DNA from: an uncultured Nostoc sp.
Lineage (GTDB): Bacteria > Cyanobacteriota > Cyanobacteriia > Cyanobacteriales > Nostocaceae
DNA: 64,000 bases
Reading direction: 5' to 3'
NCBI RefSeq assembly: GCF_937863485.1
Contig: NZ_CALMFY010000046.1
Location: forward strand, 42,214 to 106,213
Shown here: positions 47,590-56,613 of the stretch, piece by piece
Layout of the letters: the number at the start of each line of letters is the position of its first letter
Numbering within the stretch: position 1 is the first letter of the stretch
Position numbers and translations under genes: made by a program
Notes under the pieces: model-generated
Database searches by the model: none
Seen by the model: the letters and a program-made list of their open reading frames with translations, nothing else
Told to the model about the DNA's origin: nothing

Positions 47590-48045
47590 TTATGGATGCT
47601 GTTGTGTCCATTTTTCCCATAAAGGGCGCACATCCTCTGGTTGTCCATCATAGTTGAGCAATTGGTCTGAAATTATCACCCATGATTGAGCACTCTGTGT
47701 CCAGATATTACCCACTGGGCGTAACCAACTTGTATCATCTAACGTTCCAGCTTTGACGTTGATAGTATTTGAGTTGTAAGTCCGTTCATGGAACAATCGC
47801 GTTCCGCAGTCGCCACAGAACAGGTTATTTACTTCACGTCCGCTATCATTTTTCCGAGTCCAAGCTTTCGGTTTTCCCTGAACAATCACAACAGCATCTC
47901 GTGATACAGTAAGAGACATTCCAAAGGCACTAGAAGATTGTTTCTGACACTCCTTACAGTGGCATAGATAGAGGGTTAACGGTTGGGCATGAATTTCGTA
48001 ACGAATCTGCCCACATTGACAACCTCCAGTATATGGAAGATTCAC
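47590..48045 (-). CDS. GFA/CENP-V family protein
   Basis: A 151-residue protein with the zinc ligands of the glutathione-dependent formaldehyde-activating family: GGCQCGQIRYE, LCHCKECQKQSSSAFG and FCGDCGTRLF. The substrate is not known; many members are not true formaldehyde enzymes. Confidence 0.9.
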   Translation of the reverse strand: MNLPYTGGCQCGQIRYEIHAQPLTLYLCHCKECQKQSSSAFGMSLTVSRDAVVIVQGKPKAWTRKNDSGREVNNLFCGDCGTRLFHERTYNSNTINVKAGTLDDTSWLRPVGNIWTQSAQSWVIISDQLLNYDGQPEDVRPLWEKWTQQHP

Positions 48046-48193
48046 AGGTTTTATCTCCTTACAATTGATATTGCTTGATTGTAGCGAAAGCTATCTCAAT
48101 CTTGAAGCTGGTTGTAAGAAACACAATTAACTCATAAGCTTCTCCAATGTTGCTTGAACTCCACTTGGGTAAAATCGACTACTTACAAATCCC

Positions 48194-49462
48194 TCATTCT
48201 TCATCTTCATCCGATTCATCATCCTCACTCCAATACTGTTGAGGTGCATTTCCGTAAACTTCTAAAATCTTTGGTTTTTTGATTTTGTTATTAGGTGGAT
48301 TAATTGCTTCTAACTGCACATCAAATTTCCAGTTGTCACCAAAATCATAAAGATAGGTCATTTTAGTACCTGGTTCTAGAGACAAATCACCAATCTGCAC
48401 TTGGTCGGCAAATGGGGGTGTTTCCATATAGGGATGACCAATTTTGATTATGCGACCAAAACGGTCTTTATAACTAAACTCATATAAATGGTCGTAGTCA
48501 AAGTCAAAAGCATCGATTATTGTCTCTGCTAGCCAGCCTAATGGTTTTTTCGCTGGTATGGCAATACGTCGCCAAGCCTGATAAATAGATACTTTAAAAA
48601 TATAAATACCATCAGTGAAGCCTTGCTTTGGAACAAATAAATTATATTTCCATTCTGCAAAAAATGGTTGAAAATGTGACTGTAATTTTCCAAAATTTAC
48701 ATTTAAATCATCCTGTAATTCTCCTCGTATCCCCAGCGGAAATAGTAATTGGAATAGAGCATCACCAAAGGGCAAGCGTTGTAAACTAGCAATGCGCCAC
48801 CCCTTGCCTTCTTGTGGTTTCCCATGCTTAATAGATAACAATCCAAATAACTCTAACAGGGCAACGTTATGCAGACCAGGGTAATAACTAATATCATGTT
48901 GATCTTCATATTTAGGAAATTTAAAACCTTTATCTGGGACGCGCGGCCAAAGTTGAATGCATTTAAATAAATTACCGAATGAGTCTTGATGCTCACCCAA
49001 AATTTCGTTATTTCCCCAAATCAACCAGGCTTCTAATAAGTTGAAATAGCGTTCTGTTGGGTTGAGATTTGACCATGATTCTAAGGTGGCTGCGTCTAAT
49101 ACTAAAACCTCCTTCTTACCTTGGGATCTAATTTTGGCTATCCCAGAACTGCGTAATAACAGATATAGTCCATTGATGTAGGGGTATGATTTTTGTACAG
49201 GGCGTTTGAGTTTAGTTTCAATTGGGTGACTTAACTGAGAATTTAGTTCTGATAGTACTTTCAGTGGGAGAAGGTTATTAACACTACTAACTTCCACTCC
49301 ATTTGGTTGCAAGAAATCTATCAGAGTTTGAAAGTCATGCAGAATTGTACCGGGTTGATTTTGATCAATACTGAGTTCTTGTAAGAGTTGTTTTTGTGAC
49401 TCTGTTAAGGAAGGTAGTTCAAGATTGAGTGTGCGTTCTAGCCGCGCAAATCTATCTTCCAT
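48194..49462 (-). CDS. pRiA4b ORF-3-like protein
   Basis: The 422-residue protein ends in the plasmid pRiA4b ORF-3 domain (about residues 275-395: IYIFKVSIYQAWRRIAIPAKKPLGWLAETIIDAFDFDYDHLYEFSYKDRFGR, then LSLEPGTKMTYLYDFGDNWKFDVQLEAI) with an N-terminal helical region. The C-terminal tail is strongly acidic (EDDESDEDEE). The domain is common on mobile elements, with unknown activity. Stand-alone here. Confidence 0.88.
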   Translation of the reverse strand: MEDRFARLERTLNLELPSLTESQKQLLQELSIDQNQPGTILHDFQTLIDFLQPNGVEVSSVNNLLPLKVLSELNSQLSHPIETKLKRPVQKSYPYINGLYLLLRSSGIAKIRSQGKKEVLVLDAATLESWSNLNPTERYFNLLEAWLIWGNNEILGEHQDSFGNLFKCIQLWPRVPDKGFKFPKYEDQHDISYYPGLHNVALLELFGLLSIKHGKPQEGKGWRIASLQRLPFGDALFQLLFPLGIRGELQDDLNVNFGKLQSHFQPFFAEWKYNLFVPKQGFTDGIYIFKVSIYQAWRRIAIPAKKPLGWLAETIIDAFDFDYDHLYEFSYKDRFGRIIKIGHPYMETPPFADQVQIGDLSLEPGTKMTYLYDFGDNWKFDVQLEAINPPNNKIKKPKILEVYGNAPQQYWSEDDESDEDEE

Positions 49463-49657
49463 AAATAAAAATTTTAAATTCTAAATTCACAATTTAACCT
49501 TCCGTAAAACCCTGTTCTCTTTATACTATGACTACAGAAGTTCTCCTAATAAACCTTGACCCGCTAAGTGTCACAGTAGGTCTATCAAGACCGTAAGCTT
49601 AATGAGATGTGAATGATAATATTTTCACCTTCTAGTTGACAATCCCAGGAATTTGAT

Positions 49658-50194
49658 ATGAATAGTAACACTCGTCTACAGATGATTTTAGCTGATACAC
49701 CTATTGATACAGTATTAAGAGCGATCGCTCAACTAAATCTACCTAACTGGTGGTTAGCCGGGGGTGCAGTCAGAAACACTGTTTGGGCTTCAATTTTTGG
49801 CAATGGCTGTGGATTAGGTATTAAAGATTTTGATATTGCATTCTTTGATATAGAAGGGAATCGTTCCCAAGAACTAGCAGCAAAGGCGACTCTTACAGAA
49901 CAATTTCCTGATGACGAGTTTGATGTCAAAAATCAAGCTAGTTTTGCTCGTTGGCGTCTTGGTAGCAGACCCTACACTAGTACAGAGGATGGCATCACAA
50001 ATTGGCTGCACACTGCTACTGCTGTGGGAGTTCGACTAGATGCACAAGGTCAATGGCAATTTTTTACTCCTTACGGGTTGGATGACCTGTTTAGTGGCAT
50101 TATTCGACCGACGCCAGCACATACTCATAACCTAGAGGCTTATAACAAGGCATCTGGGTTTTTACAAAAGTGTCCTTATCTGCGGTTGGCGTAA
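49658..50194 (+). CDS. DUF925-type nucleotidyltransferase-like protein
   Basis: A 178-residue protein with WWLAGGAVRNTVW and KDFDIAFFD, the GG...DxD pattern of the nucleotidyltransferase fold, as in the DUF925 family. The acceptor is unknown. Confidence 0.85.
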   Translation: MNSNTRLQMILADTPIDTVLRAIAQLNLPNWWLAGGAVRNTVWASIFGNGCGLGIKDFDIAFFDIEGNRSQELAAKATLTEQFPDDEFDVKNQASFARWRLGSRPYTSTEDGITNWLHTATAVGVRLDAQGQWQFFTPYGLDDLFSGIIRPTPAHTHNLEAYNKASGFLQKCPYLRLA

Positions 50195-50294
50195 AAGTTA
50201 CAGTTGGATTATAGCCAAATATACCTCGCTTAAAGTAGTAATCGCTCAGACATGAATTTTCAAACAAGCTCTAAGCGTTAGCAAAGCTGTAAAA

Positions 50295-50714
50295 TCATTC
50301 TTTATTCTGTTTGATGCGTGAATAAAGAAGTTCGCGATCGCTCTGGGGATTTACAATTAAGCATGGACTATTACCGGCACTTCCATTACTAACAATAACG
50401 ACAGTAATACCCATCCGGGGACAAACGCCTAAACAACTGGTGCTAACAACCCGAAATTCACCCCATAATCCCTCAAACTTTAAACGAGATTTTAACCAAT
50501 TCTCTAATTCTTCGGAAGCCGTTGAGCCTGACTGCTCGTTTGCACATTGTGAACACACAAGCACCAAACCAGACTCCCATCGGGGAGAAACACTCTTGAT
50601 AGATGTGTCTAACGGGCGAGAATTTATTAGGGGCGATGGTTGCTCAGAATTGGATGAAAACCTCTTGAGAATACGTTGGAGTAATGCTTTAATCCGCTGA
50701 ATCAGTTTGTTCAT
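50295..50714 (-). CDS. thioredoxin-like [2Fe-2S] ferredoxin domain protein
   Basis: The 139-residue protein has a basic N-terminal ~40 residues and a C-terminal thioredoxin-like ferredoxin domain with four cysteines, LVCSQCANE and SCLGVCPRMG, the cluster ligands. It could donate electrons or sense redox state; there is no adjacent partner. Confidence 0.82.
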   Translation of the reverse strand: MNKLIQRIKALLQRILKRFSSNSEQPSPLINSRPLDTSIKSVSPRWESGLVLVCSQCANEQSGSTASEELENWLKSRLKFEGLWGEFRVVSTSCLGVCPRMGITVVIVSNGSAGNSPCLIVNPQSDRELLYSRIKQNKE

Positions 50715-50751
50715 GGATGACCCTACCTATTTATCTGAATAACGTAAACTG

Positions 50752-50872
50752 AATCAAAAAACCTTTAAGAGGTTTTACTACGCAAAACCGTCCCTCTGTG
50801 AGTCCCAAAGGGAGAGACTTGAAATAAAGTTCCAGACAGGGAGGGGTTCGTCGAACTCACGTTGAACAGGAT
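50752..50872. repeat. MITE-like repeat, family 'ACGTGAGTT', copy 2 (inverted)
   Basis: The reverse complement reads TTCAACGTGAGTTCGACGAA, then CTCCCTGTCTGGAACTTTATTTC, TCTCCCTTTGGGACTCACAGAGG and GGTTTTGCGTAGTAAAACCT, the same module order as copy 1 at 26956-27110. Confidence 0.7.
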
Positions 50873-50995
50873 AGTGTAAATTTCCCCTTTAGTCTGTTCT
50901 GGTAGATCATCTAGTTTCAGCAAGAATCAGCGCTTCTAAGCAATTTGCTGCAAGTATGCAATTAGCCAATAGACTTCTTGCATGAATCAAAAGCC

Positions 50996-51085
50996 CTCAC
51001 CCTAAATCCCTCTCCCAAGCTTGGGAGAGGGACTTTGAAATTGGCTCCCCTTCTCCCAATTTTGGGAGAAGGGGTTGGGGGATGT
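50996..51085. repeat. double-hairpin repeat, copy 2 (inverted)
   Basis: CCCTCACCCTAAATCCCTCTCCC...GGGAGAGGG and CCCCTTCTCCC...GGGAGAAGGGG are the reverse of the element at 43905-44010. Confidence 0.75.
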
Positions 51086-51338
51086 AGCTCGCTTCCCGCA
51101 GGGTGGGCGAATTTTGCATTTGTGCAAGAGGTCTAATATAGTTCAGTTAAGCATTTCTTCCTTCTCTTTCTTCTCTTCCTTTGCGTTCTTCTCTACGTTC
51201 GCGCAGCGTGTCGCAGACAGACGCTCTTGCTAGCTTGCTTCTCCGTAGGAGTATGCGCCCTTCTCTACGAGACGCTGCGCGTTGGCGGAAGCCTCTCGCA
51301 GAGATGGCGGTTCGTTAAAAAATTGACTTTGATAAAGA

Positions 51339-51477
51339 CAGGACTTACGCAATAACTCTCTGAAACTCTTATTCCTTTGTGTCCTTTGCGTCCTTCTCTA
51401 CGAGACGCTGCGCGTAGCTTGCTTCTCCGTAGGAGTATGCGGTTCGTTTTATCTTGATTTTGCGTAAGTCCTGATTC
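51339..51477. repeat. inverted-repeat element with CAGGACTTACGCAA ends
   Basis: CAGGACTTACGCAA near 51339 and TTTGCGTAAGTCCTG near 51462 are exact inverted arms bracketing about 110 bp; an extra TTGCGTAAGTCCTGA sits at 51541. Such ends are typical of small non-autonomous elements in Nostoc. Confidence 0.6.
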
Positions 51478-51648
51478 CTATGTTTATTGTCTAGTTGCTT
51501 GGCGCGCGGCGCGGTGTAGCCGCGCCATTGCTTGTGACAGTTGCGTAAGTCCTGATATTTTGCGATCGCTCTTGCTAATCCATCTGCGCCATTTGCACGC
51601 GGACATAGCGATCGCAATTAACGTGTAAAGTTTTAATCAGTACCATTT

Positions 51649-51682
51649 ATCCCACGCTCCCCTTGCGGGTAAAGCGTGGGAT
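51649..51682 (-). terminator. hairpin downstream of the alpha-amylase gene
   Basis: ATCCCACGCT and AGCGTGGGAT form a perfect 10-bp stem 27 nt past the minus-strand stop codon. No T-run follows, so it could be a processing stem or a repeat rather than a true terminator. Confidence 0.4.
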
Positions 51683-51708
51683 GAATACGGATTAAGCTAA
51701 AACCCCGA

Positions 51709-53187
51709 CTACGACTGTGGAACCCACACAGAAACTGAACCAGCACTGCATCGAAAATCAGCCCAGCCCTCATTATTCGTTGTGACGGGTTCACTAATAT
51801 GTTCAGTGATGTCAATGTAAGTGCTGTTGGGTTGCCCAACTTCCATCCACTTAGTCCCCTCTCCCCCATTACTCAGAACAACCGCCATACCGCCGGGGTG
51901 TTCTTCATCTCCTAAGCGTGTCCAGCCGATTGTATTAGCGTGGTCGAAGTAATCGTATTGGTCGCCATAGGCATAGGTTTGACGAGCGTACAAAAATTTA
52001 TCAATTATCCATTGATGGCTATCGAGCCAAATCTCATACTCATTACCATCTGGGGCTTTATCCTTGTAATTAGCACCATAGTAATCCGCATAGAAGATAC
52101 AGGGATAACCCTCACTTCGCAGTAGGATCAACGCATAAGCCAACGGTTTAAACCAGCTTTCTACTACAGACTCCAACGACTGCAAGGGTTGAGAATCATG
52201 ATTCTCTACTAAGGTGACGGCTAAAGTAGGTTGTTGTTGCACCAAAGTGTTATCAAATATCTGCCGCATATCGTAGTCACTGCCTTGTGTGCTGGCAGCG
52301 CTAAAGTTATAGTGCAATGGCGCATCAAACAACATCACATTGCCTTCGGTAATGTTAAGGAAATGGTGGAGCGCTTCAACTTCATAAGACCAATATTCAC
52401 CAACGGCAAACAGATCGCGACCTGCCTTTTGGCGACAGTGAATCAGCCATTCTGGGAAAAAGCCAGCTCTAACGTGTTTAACGGCATCAAAACGAAAGCC
52501 ATCTATACCAGTGGTTTCTACAAACCACTCACCCCAGCGATTCAACTCCTCGCGAACTTCTGGACTTTCCATATCCAGATCGCATCCCATGAGATAGTCG
52601 AAAGCGCCTTTTTCCAGGTCAACGTTGTCGTCAAAATGTTTATCTTTAAACAGATAAACTGCGTTCTCACCTTCGTTGTAAATATTGTAATCAACTGCGT
52701 CGAAATGCCACCAGTGCCATTCCATATCGGAGTATTTGCCTTGGCGACCTGGGAAGGTAAAGTGAGTCCACACTTTAATCTTTTGCATCTCACCGATCGC
52801 CTGGTTGCGATCGTCTGGACTATAGGGCGTTGCTTCCACCTCTTCTTCTACGTCTGCACCTAATTTGTGGTTCAAGACAACATCAGCATACACTCGAACG
52901 CCAGCAGCTTTTGCCGCCTTGACAGCAGCGATATATTCGTCTTTTGTGCCGTACTTTGTCCGAACCGAGCCTTTCTGGTCAAACTCGCCTAGATCATACA
53001 TATCGTAGACCCCGTAGCCGACATCAGAGCTACCCCCTATTCCTTTATAAGCTGGGGGTAGCCAAACAGATGTAACACCTGCATCAGCTAACTCTTGGAC
53101 TTTCTGTTTGAACTCATTCCAAAGATTGCCATCTGGAGGGATATACCAATGGAAGTACTGCATCATTACACCATTCAATTGAGCCAT
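51709..53187 (-). CDS. cytoplasmic alpha-amylase, GH13
   Basis: The 492-residue enzyme starts MAQLNGVMMQYFHWYIPPDGNLW, the N-terminus of cytoplasmic GH13_5-type amylases (no signal peptide). Conserved regions: DVVLNHKLGAD, GFRFDAVKH (nucleophile Asp), FAVGEYWS (acid/base Glu) and VENHDSQPLQ (third carboxylate). A C-terminal beta domain ends in VSVWVPQS. Expected role: endo-hydrolysis of glycogen or maltodextrins; the GH31 enzyme at the left of the window could act on its products. ATG 53187 follows AGAGGGAT. Confidence 0.93.
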   Translation of the reverse strand: MAQLNGVMMQYFHWYIPPDGNLWNEFKQKVQELADAGVTSVWLPPAYKGIGGSSDVGYGVYDMYDLGEFDQKGSVRTKYGTKDEYIAAVKAAKAAGVRVYADVVLNHKLGADVEEEVEATPYSPDDRNQAIGEMQKIKVWTHFTFPGRQGKYSDMEWHWWHFDAVDYNIYNEGENAVYLFKDKHFDDNVDLEKGAFDYLMGCDLDMESPEVREELNRWGEWFVETTGIDGFRFDAVKHVRAGFFPEWLIHCRQKAGRDLFAVGEYWSYEVEALHHFLNITEGNVMLFDAPLHYNFSAASTQGSDYDMRQIFDNTLVQQQPTLAVTLVENHDSQPLQSLESVVESWFKPLAYALILLRSEGYPCIFYADYYGANYKDKAPDGNEYEIWLDSHQWIIDKFLYARQTYAYGDQYDYFDHANTIGWTRLGDEEHPGGMAVVLSNGGEGTKWMEVGQPNSTYIDITEHISEPVTTNNEGWADFRCSAGSVSVWVPQS

Positions 53188-53298
53188 TTGTATCCCTCTA
53201 GTCAAATATACGATGAATTTTTATTCTTCCCACGAAAATTATACTTGAAGTTTTGTTTGATGTTTCTAAATAGAAAAAAAGTCCACTAAAAACTGTGA

Positions 53299-53925
53299 TC
53301 AACTCATATTGTTTTCTTCTGTGGATGACAGTTCTTCAGCCAGGTTTTTCTGGAGTGCTTCTAATACTGCGATCGGGTCAGCAGCTTGCCGCATCGATTC
53401 AGCTTCCGAATCATGCCGATTGATCACATCAGGCAAATCGTTACGGAGTTCTTCTAATAGAGCAATAATCTTGGCTATTTTTTGCTCAGAGAGCAAGTTA
53501 AGCTGTAGCATCAGTTGCGCCCGCTGTTCGGCAAAGTTTTCTTGGCGAGTTTGTCGCACCAGCACTCCGGTTGAAATCACCAATGCAGCTGCGTCTAAGC
53601 CTTGACCTGACCAGCTAAACGCGGGCAGGTTGAATGGCAAAAAGCCATCAAAAAAACTGCCAAAAATCCACAGAGCCAGTATGACTAGCAAACTATACAT
53701 AAATGTCGATCGCCCAAAGAATGTCGCGATCGCTTCTAGTATCCGCTGGTGGGCGGGAATATCTCGAACTTCCTGGCTATGAAGTAAACTAATCGCTTCA
53801 ATATTTTTTGCAATCGGGTCTGGTAATGGAACCGTGATCACTTGATTTCGAGAAGCTTTCTCTTTGTGTTCGTTAGCACCTGAACTGAAGTGTTTGTTGG
53901 CTGTGTCGTCTGCCTTGTGCGTCAT
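53299..53925 (-). CDS. DUF1003 membrane protein
   Basis: A 208-residue protein with two central helices (FMYSLLVILALWIFGSFF and LDAAALVISTGVLV) flanked by cytoplasmic segments; RQTRQENFAEQRAQLMLQLNLLSEQKIAKIIALLEELRNDLP is the DUF1003 core. Function unknown. ATG 53925 is preceded by CAGGAGTTGCAGC, which favours it over the frame start at 54009. Confidence 0.88.
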   Translation of the reverse strand: MTHKADDTANKHFSSGANEHKEKASRNQVITVPLPDPIAKNIEAISLLHSQEVRDIPAHQRILEAIATFFGRSTFMYSLLVILALWIFGSFFDGFLPFNLPAFSWSGQGLDAAALVISTGVLVRQTRQENFAEQRAQLMLQLNLLSEQKIAKIIALLEELRNDLPDVINRHDSEAESMRQAADPIAVLEALQKNLAEELSSTEENNMS

Positions 53926-54386
53926 GCTGCAACTCCTGAATCTGGATGTTACTCGATTATTACTTATCTTTTGATGCTGTTGGCAAGGGGTAAATTGTTT
54001 TACAACCAAAATGGTGTTGCTACTGCTTTGGGCAGTAAATCACAATTCACAACAATAAATAGAGCGATCGCTTTTGCATTGCTCAATACTGGTATGAATC
54101 GTTAATGTATATACGTAAAATTTTCTGTCTCTACAAGGGTTTTGGTTACACAACTAAGTACAGCATTTCATTAATTTATAGCGAATTAAATTTGGCAATA
54201 CCCTGCAATGCCAATGCGTCGGCTTGCATTGTTAATGTCTAGCGTAGGCGTAGCCCGCCGTAGGCATCGCTCAAGGTCAATTTGAATAAAGGTCTGTTGT
54301 GACATGTTATTTACCTCTTAGAATACTAAATTAGTTTTCTAGCATTATGTAAATGTAAGGCTAAAAACACTGTGTGGAAGATAATT

Positions 54387-55223
54387 ATGAATCAACAACT
54401 TGATCTAAATGAATACAAGCAACAAATTGCGGATCTATACAGTTGCAGAGGTCAAACTTATGATCAGGGCGATTGGCATCCTCGAATTGCTCATCGTCTG
54501 GTTGAACATGCACAAATTAGCCAAGGACAGCATGTTTTAGACATTGCAACGGGGACAGGGATGGTGGCGATTGAAGCAGCACAGCTTATCGGTTTTGCAG
54601 GTCGAGTTGTGGGAGTGGACATTTCAACTGGGATGCTTGAGCAGGCAAAACGCAAGATTGAGGCGTTGGGGCTGAATAATATTGAGCTTGTACTTGCGGA
54701 TGCTGAGAAACTGAACTTTCCAGCCCACAGTTTTGATGTTATCCTATGTTCCTCAGCCCTGATTTGGATGGCTGACGTTTCTGCGGCATTATGCCATTGG
54801 CATCAATTGCTCAAACCTGGTGGGCTAATTGGCTTTCATGCATTCGCAGACACCGCTTTTGTGGGAGGGGTAACTATGCAAAAAGTTGCCCAAAAGTATG
54901 GCGTTTCACTTGCATTCAGTAAACCGACAGGCACTATTGAAAAGTGCCATGACCTACTAAAAACAGCAGGGTTTGAGGCGATTGAAATTAAGTCTGAGCA
55001 AGACGGTAGTTATATTAGCTTACAACAGGCAAAGCAGATGTGGTCTGGAGGTTCTCATCCAGCACCGGGACAATTTCCACATCCCATGAAGCAACTCTCA
55101 TCTGGGCAGTTGGAGAAACTTGAGGCGGAATTTGAAGCAGAATTGGCAGTATTAGTGACACAAGAAGGCATTTGGAACGATATCACAACTTTTTATACCT
55201 TTGGTCGCAAGCCAATAGACTAA
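54387..55223 (+). CDS. class I SAM-dependent methyltransferase
   Basis: A 278-residue methyltransferase of the UbiE/MenG type. Motif I VLDIATGTGMVAIEAA, the acidic end of strand 2 in VVGVDISTGMLEQAK, the ADAEKLNFPAHSFDVILCS motif II and LKPGGLIGFHAF motif III are clear. The substrate is not known. ATG 54387 was preferred to GTG 54372. Confidence 0.9.
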   Translation: MNQQLDLNEYKQQIADLYSCRGQTYDQGDWHPRIAHRLVEHAQISQGQHVLDIATGTGMVAIEAAQLIGFAGRVVGVDISTGMLEQAKRKIEALGLNNIELVLADAEKLNFPAHSFDVILCSSALIWMADVSAALCHWHQLLKPGGLIGFHAFADTAFVGGVTMQKVAQKYGVSLAFSKPTGTIEKCHDLLKTAGFEAIEIKSEQDGSYISLQQAKQMWSGGSHPAPGQFPHPMKQLSSGQLEKLEAEFEAELAVLVTQEGIWNDITTFYTFGRKPID

Positions 55224-55227
55224 TACA

Positions 55228-55297
55228 CGTGAGTTCGATTAACCTCTCCCTGATTTGAACTTTAGTTGAAATCTTTCCCTCTCTGAGTTGGCTACCG
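55228..55297. repeat. MITE-like repeat, family 'ACGTGAGTT', partial copy 3
   Basis: ACACGTGAGTTCGATTAACC, CTCTCCCTGATTTGAACTTTAGTTGAAATC and TTTCCCTCTCTGAGTTGG match the left half of copies 1 and 2; the right half is missing. Confidence 0.6.
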
Positions 55298-55332
55298 TGT
55301 ACACACCTCAAATTATCGTTTAGTGAAAAAAC

Positions 55333-55379
55333 TTGACAGCGAAGTGCTTTGATAGTATATTTGTACTATCAAAGCACTT
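55333..55379 (+). promoter_or_regulatory. sigma70-type promoter overlapped by a 16-bp perfect inverted repeat
   Basis: TTGACA (55333-55338) and TATATT (55356-55361) are separated by 17 bp, an ideal vegetative promoter. The perfect arms AAGTGCTTTGATAGTA (55342-55357) and TACTATCAAAGCACTT (55364-55379), with a 6-bp centre, cover the spacer, the -10 and the expected start site. This is the layout of a strong repressible promoter: a dimeric repressor on the palindrome would block RNA polymerase. It points to the KTSC gene 58 bp downstream. Confidence 0.65.
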
Positions 55380-55436
55380 AAGTGTTGCATAAAACTTTAA
55401 CACTCCCGACTACGCAAACAGGACAACACAAAATAA

Positions 55437-55865
55437 ATGAAGCTATCTAAGGTAGACTTGAGCAGTTTAGTAGCGATCGCTCACTGTGATGGATACTTGC
55501 AGTTGTTGCTCGATCAAGGCGACGAACTAGAGTTTTTGGAAATTCCGGCACCGATACAAGCTTATGAAGGATTGCAAGAACTGAACGAAGCTATCGCTGA
55601 AACGACCGCACTACCCTTTGAAGAAGAACCAATTGTCATGCTACCAGTTGTCTCTTCAATGGCTATGGCTGTAGGCTACGATCGCAACGAACATATTTTG
55701 CAAGTTGAGTTTCAAAGTGGATCTGTTTATCAGTACTTAGGCGTAGACGAGGATACTTGGGAAGATTTACATTCCTCTGACTCAGTTGGCAGCTTTTTCA
55801 ATCAAGAGATTAAAGGTAGATATGACTGCGATCGTCTAGATAATGCAGATTATACTATTGATTAA
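55437..55865 (+). CDS. KTSC domain protein
   Basis: The 142-residue protein has a KTSC domain at the C-terminus (about residues 75-138: VSSMAMAVGYDRNEHILQVEFQSGSVYQYLGVDEDTWEDLHSSDSVGSFFNQEIKGRYDC). The N-terminal half (LVAIAHCDGYLQLLLDQGDELEFLEIPAP) is a second small beta-rich unit. KTSC domains are found on lysyl-tRNA synthetases and phage or mobile proteins, with unclear function. It lies alone behind the palindromic promoter. Confidence 0.85.
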   Translation: MKLSKVDLSSLVAIAHCDGYLQLLLDQGDELEFLEIPAPIQAYEGLQELNEAIAETTALPFEEEPIVMLPVVSSMAMAVGYDRNEHILQVEFQSGSVYQYLGVDEDTWEDLHSSDSVGSFFNQEIKGRYDCDRLDNADYTID

Positions 55866-56127
55866 TAATTGGATATAGGGTTTTCAATAATTCTTGTGTT
55901 GTCTAGGGTTTGGGTAAAAAGGCTTGGAATTCATTAACTAGAGCAATTGGCGTTGGGCATTGCCACCAATATCTCAAATGTGCATCACATAGGCTTTTGT
56001 GGGTAATGCCTACCTGACAATTTGTGGTCTAATCTATTGGAAAAGCATTAGCAAGAGCAAATACATATACACCAGTAGCGTTTTGTTCAGAGACAATAGA
56101 AAAAGCCTACATAATATCAACGCAGTT
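55866..56127. other. intergenic region before moaE
   Basis: No gene. The moaE frame is open leftward to 55999 but without family similarity, so that part is treated as leader. Confidence 0.5.
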
Positions 56128-56613
56128 ATGACGACTACACTTGCCTCTGCTGTTAAACCAAGAGCCGAAGATAGTTTTGCCATTAGCTTTGCACCATTGT
56201 CTCTTGAAGAAATCTATGCCAAGTCTGACGATCCAGCCAACGGTGCTGTGGTTATGATGAGTGGCGTGGTTCGCAATCAAACTGATGGTAAACCTGTGGT
56301 TGCTCTAGAGTATCAAGCTTACGAACCGATGGCATTGCAGATATTTTATCAAATTGCTGCTGATATTCGCTTATCTACGTCTAATGTGAATCGGGTAGTG
56401 ATTCATCATCGCACCGGACGTTTGCAAGTTGGAGAAATTAGCGTTTTAGTCGCGGTGGGTTGTCCTCATCGGAGGGAGGCGTTTGAAGCTTGCCAGTATG
56501 CTATTGATAGTCTTAAACATAATGCCCCGATTTGGAAAAAAGAGCATTGGCAAGATGGTTCTAGCAGCTGGGTGAGTATTGGCGCTTGTGAAACATCAAC
56601 AGAAAATTGTTAA
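56128..56613 (+). CDS. moaE: molybdopterin synthase catalytic subunit
   Basis: The 161-residue protein transfers sulfur, with MoaD, to cyclic pyranopterin to make molybdopterin. Motifs: GAVVMMSGVVRNQTDGKPVVALEYQAY, VIHHRTGRLQVGEISVLVAVGCPHRREAFEAC and the active-site lysines in NAPIWKKEHWQDGSSSW. Start ATG 56128 matches family length; moaD is not adjacent. Confidence 0.93.
   Translation: MTTTLASAVKPRAEDSFAISFAPLSLEEIYAKSDDPANGAVVMMSGVVRNQTDGKPVVALEYQAYEPMALQIFYQIAADIRLSTSNVNRVVIHHRTGRLQVGEISVLVAVGCPHRREAFEACQYAIDSLKHNAPIWKKEHWQDGSSSWVSIGACETSTENC

Larger units (their letters stand above)
50715..51708. other. 1-kb gene-free region dense in repeats
   Basis: Contains the ACGTGAGTT element copy 2, the double-hairpin repeat copy 2, CTACGAGACGCTGCGCG/CTTGCTTCTCCGTAGGAG repeats at 51230-51300 and 51388-51440, TTGCGTAAGTCCTG motifs at 51463 and 51541 with an inverse copy at 51339, and a hairpin at 51649-51682. 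An 82-codon minus frame at 51369-51617 runs through these repeats and is not called. Confidence 0.5.

Noticed and set aside
51369-51617. 82-codon minus frame
   Set aside because: Composed of the CTACGAGACGC/GTAGGAG and GCGTAAGTCC repeats.
52231-52863. 210-codon open frame antisense to the alpha-amylase
   Set aside because: It mirrors the conserved amylase catalytic region, with no start signal or family pattern.
54186-54305. 39-codon minus frame with a fair ribosome binding site (MSQQTFIQIDLERC...)
   Set aside because: The middle is a dispersed GCGTAGGCGTAGCCCGCCG repeat and the rest is too short to recognise; perhaps a gene remnant, but not supportable.
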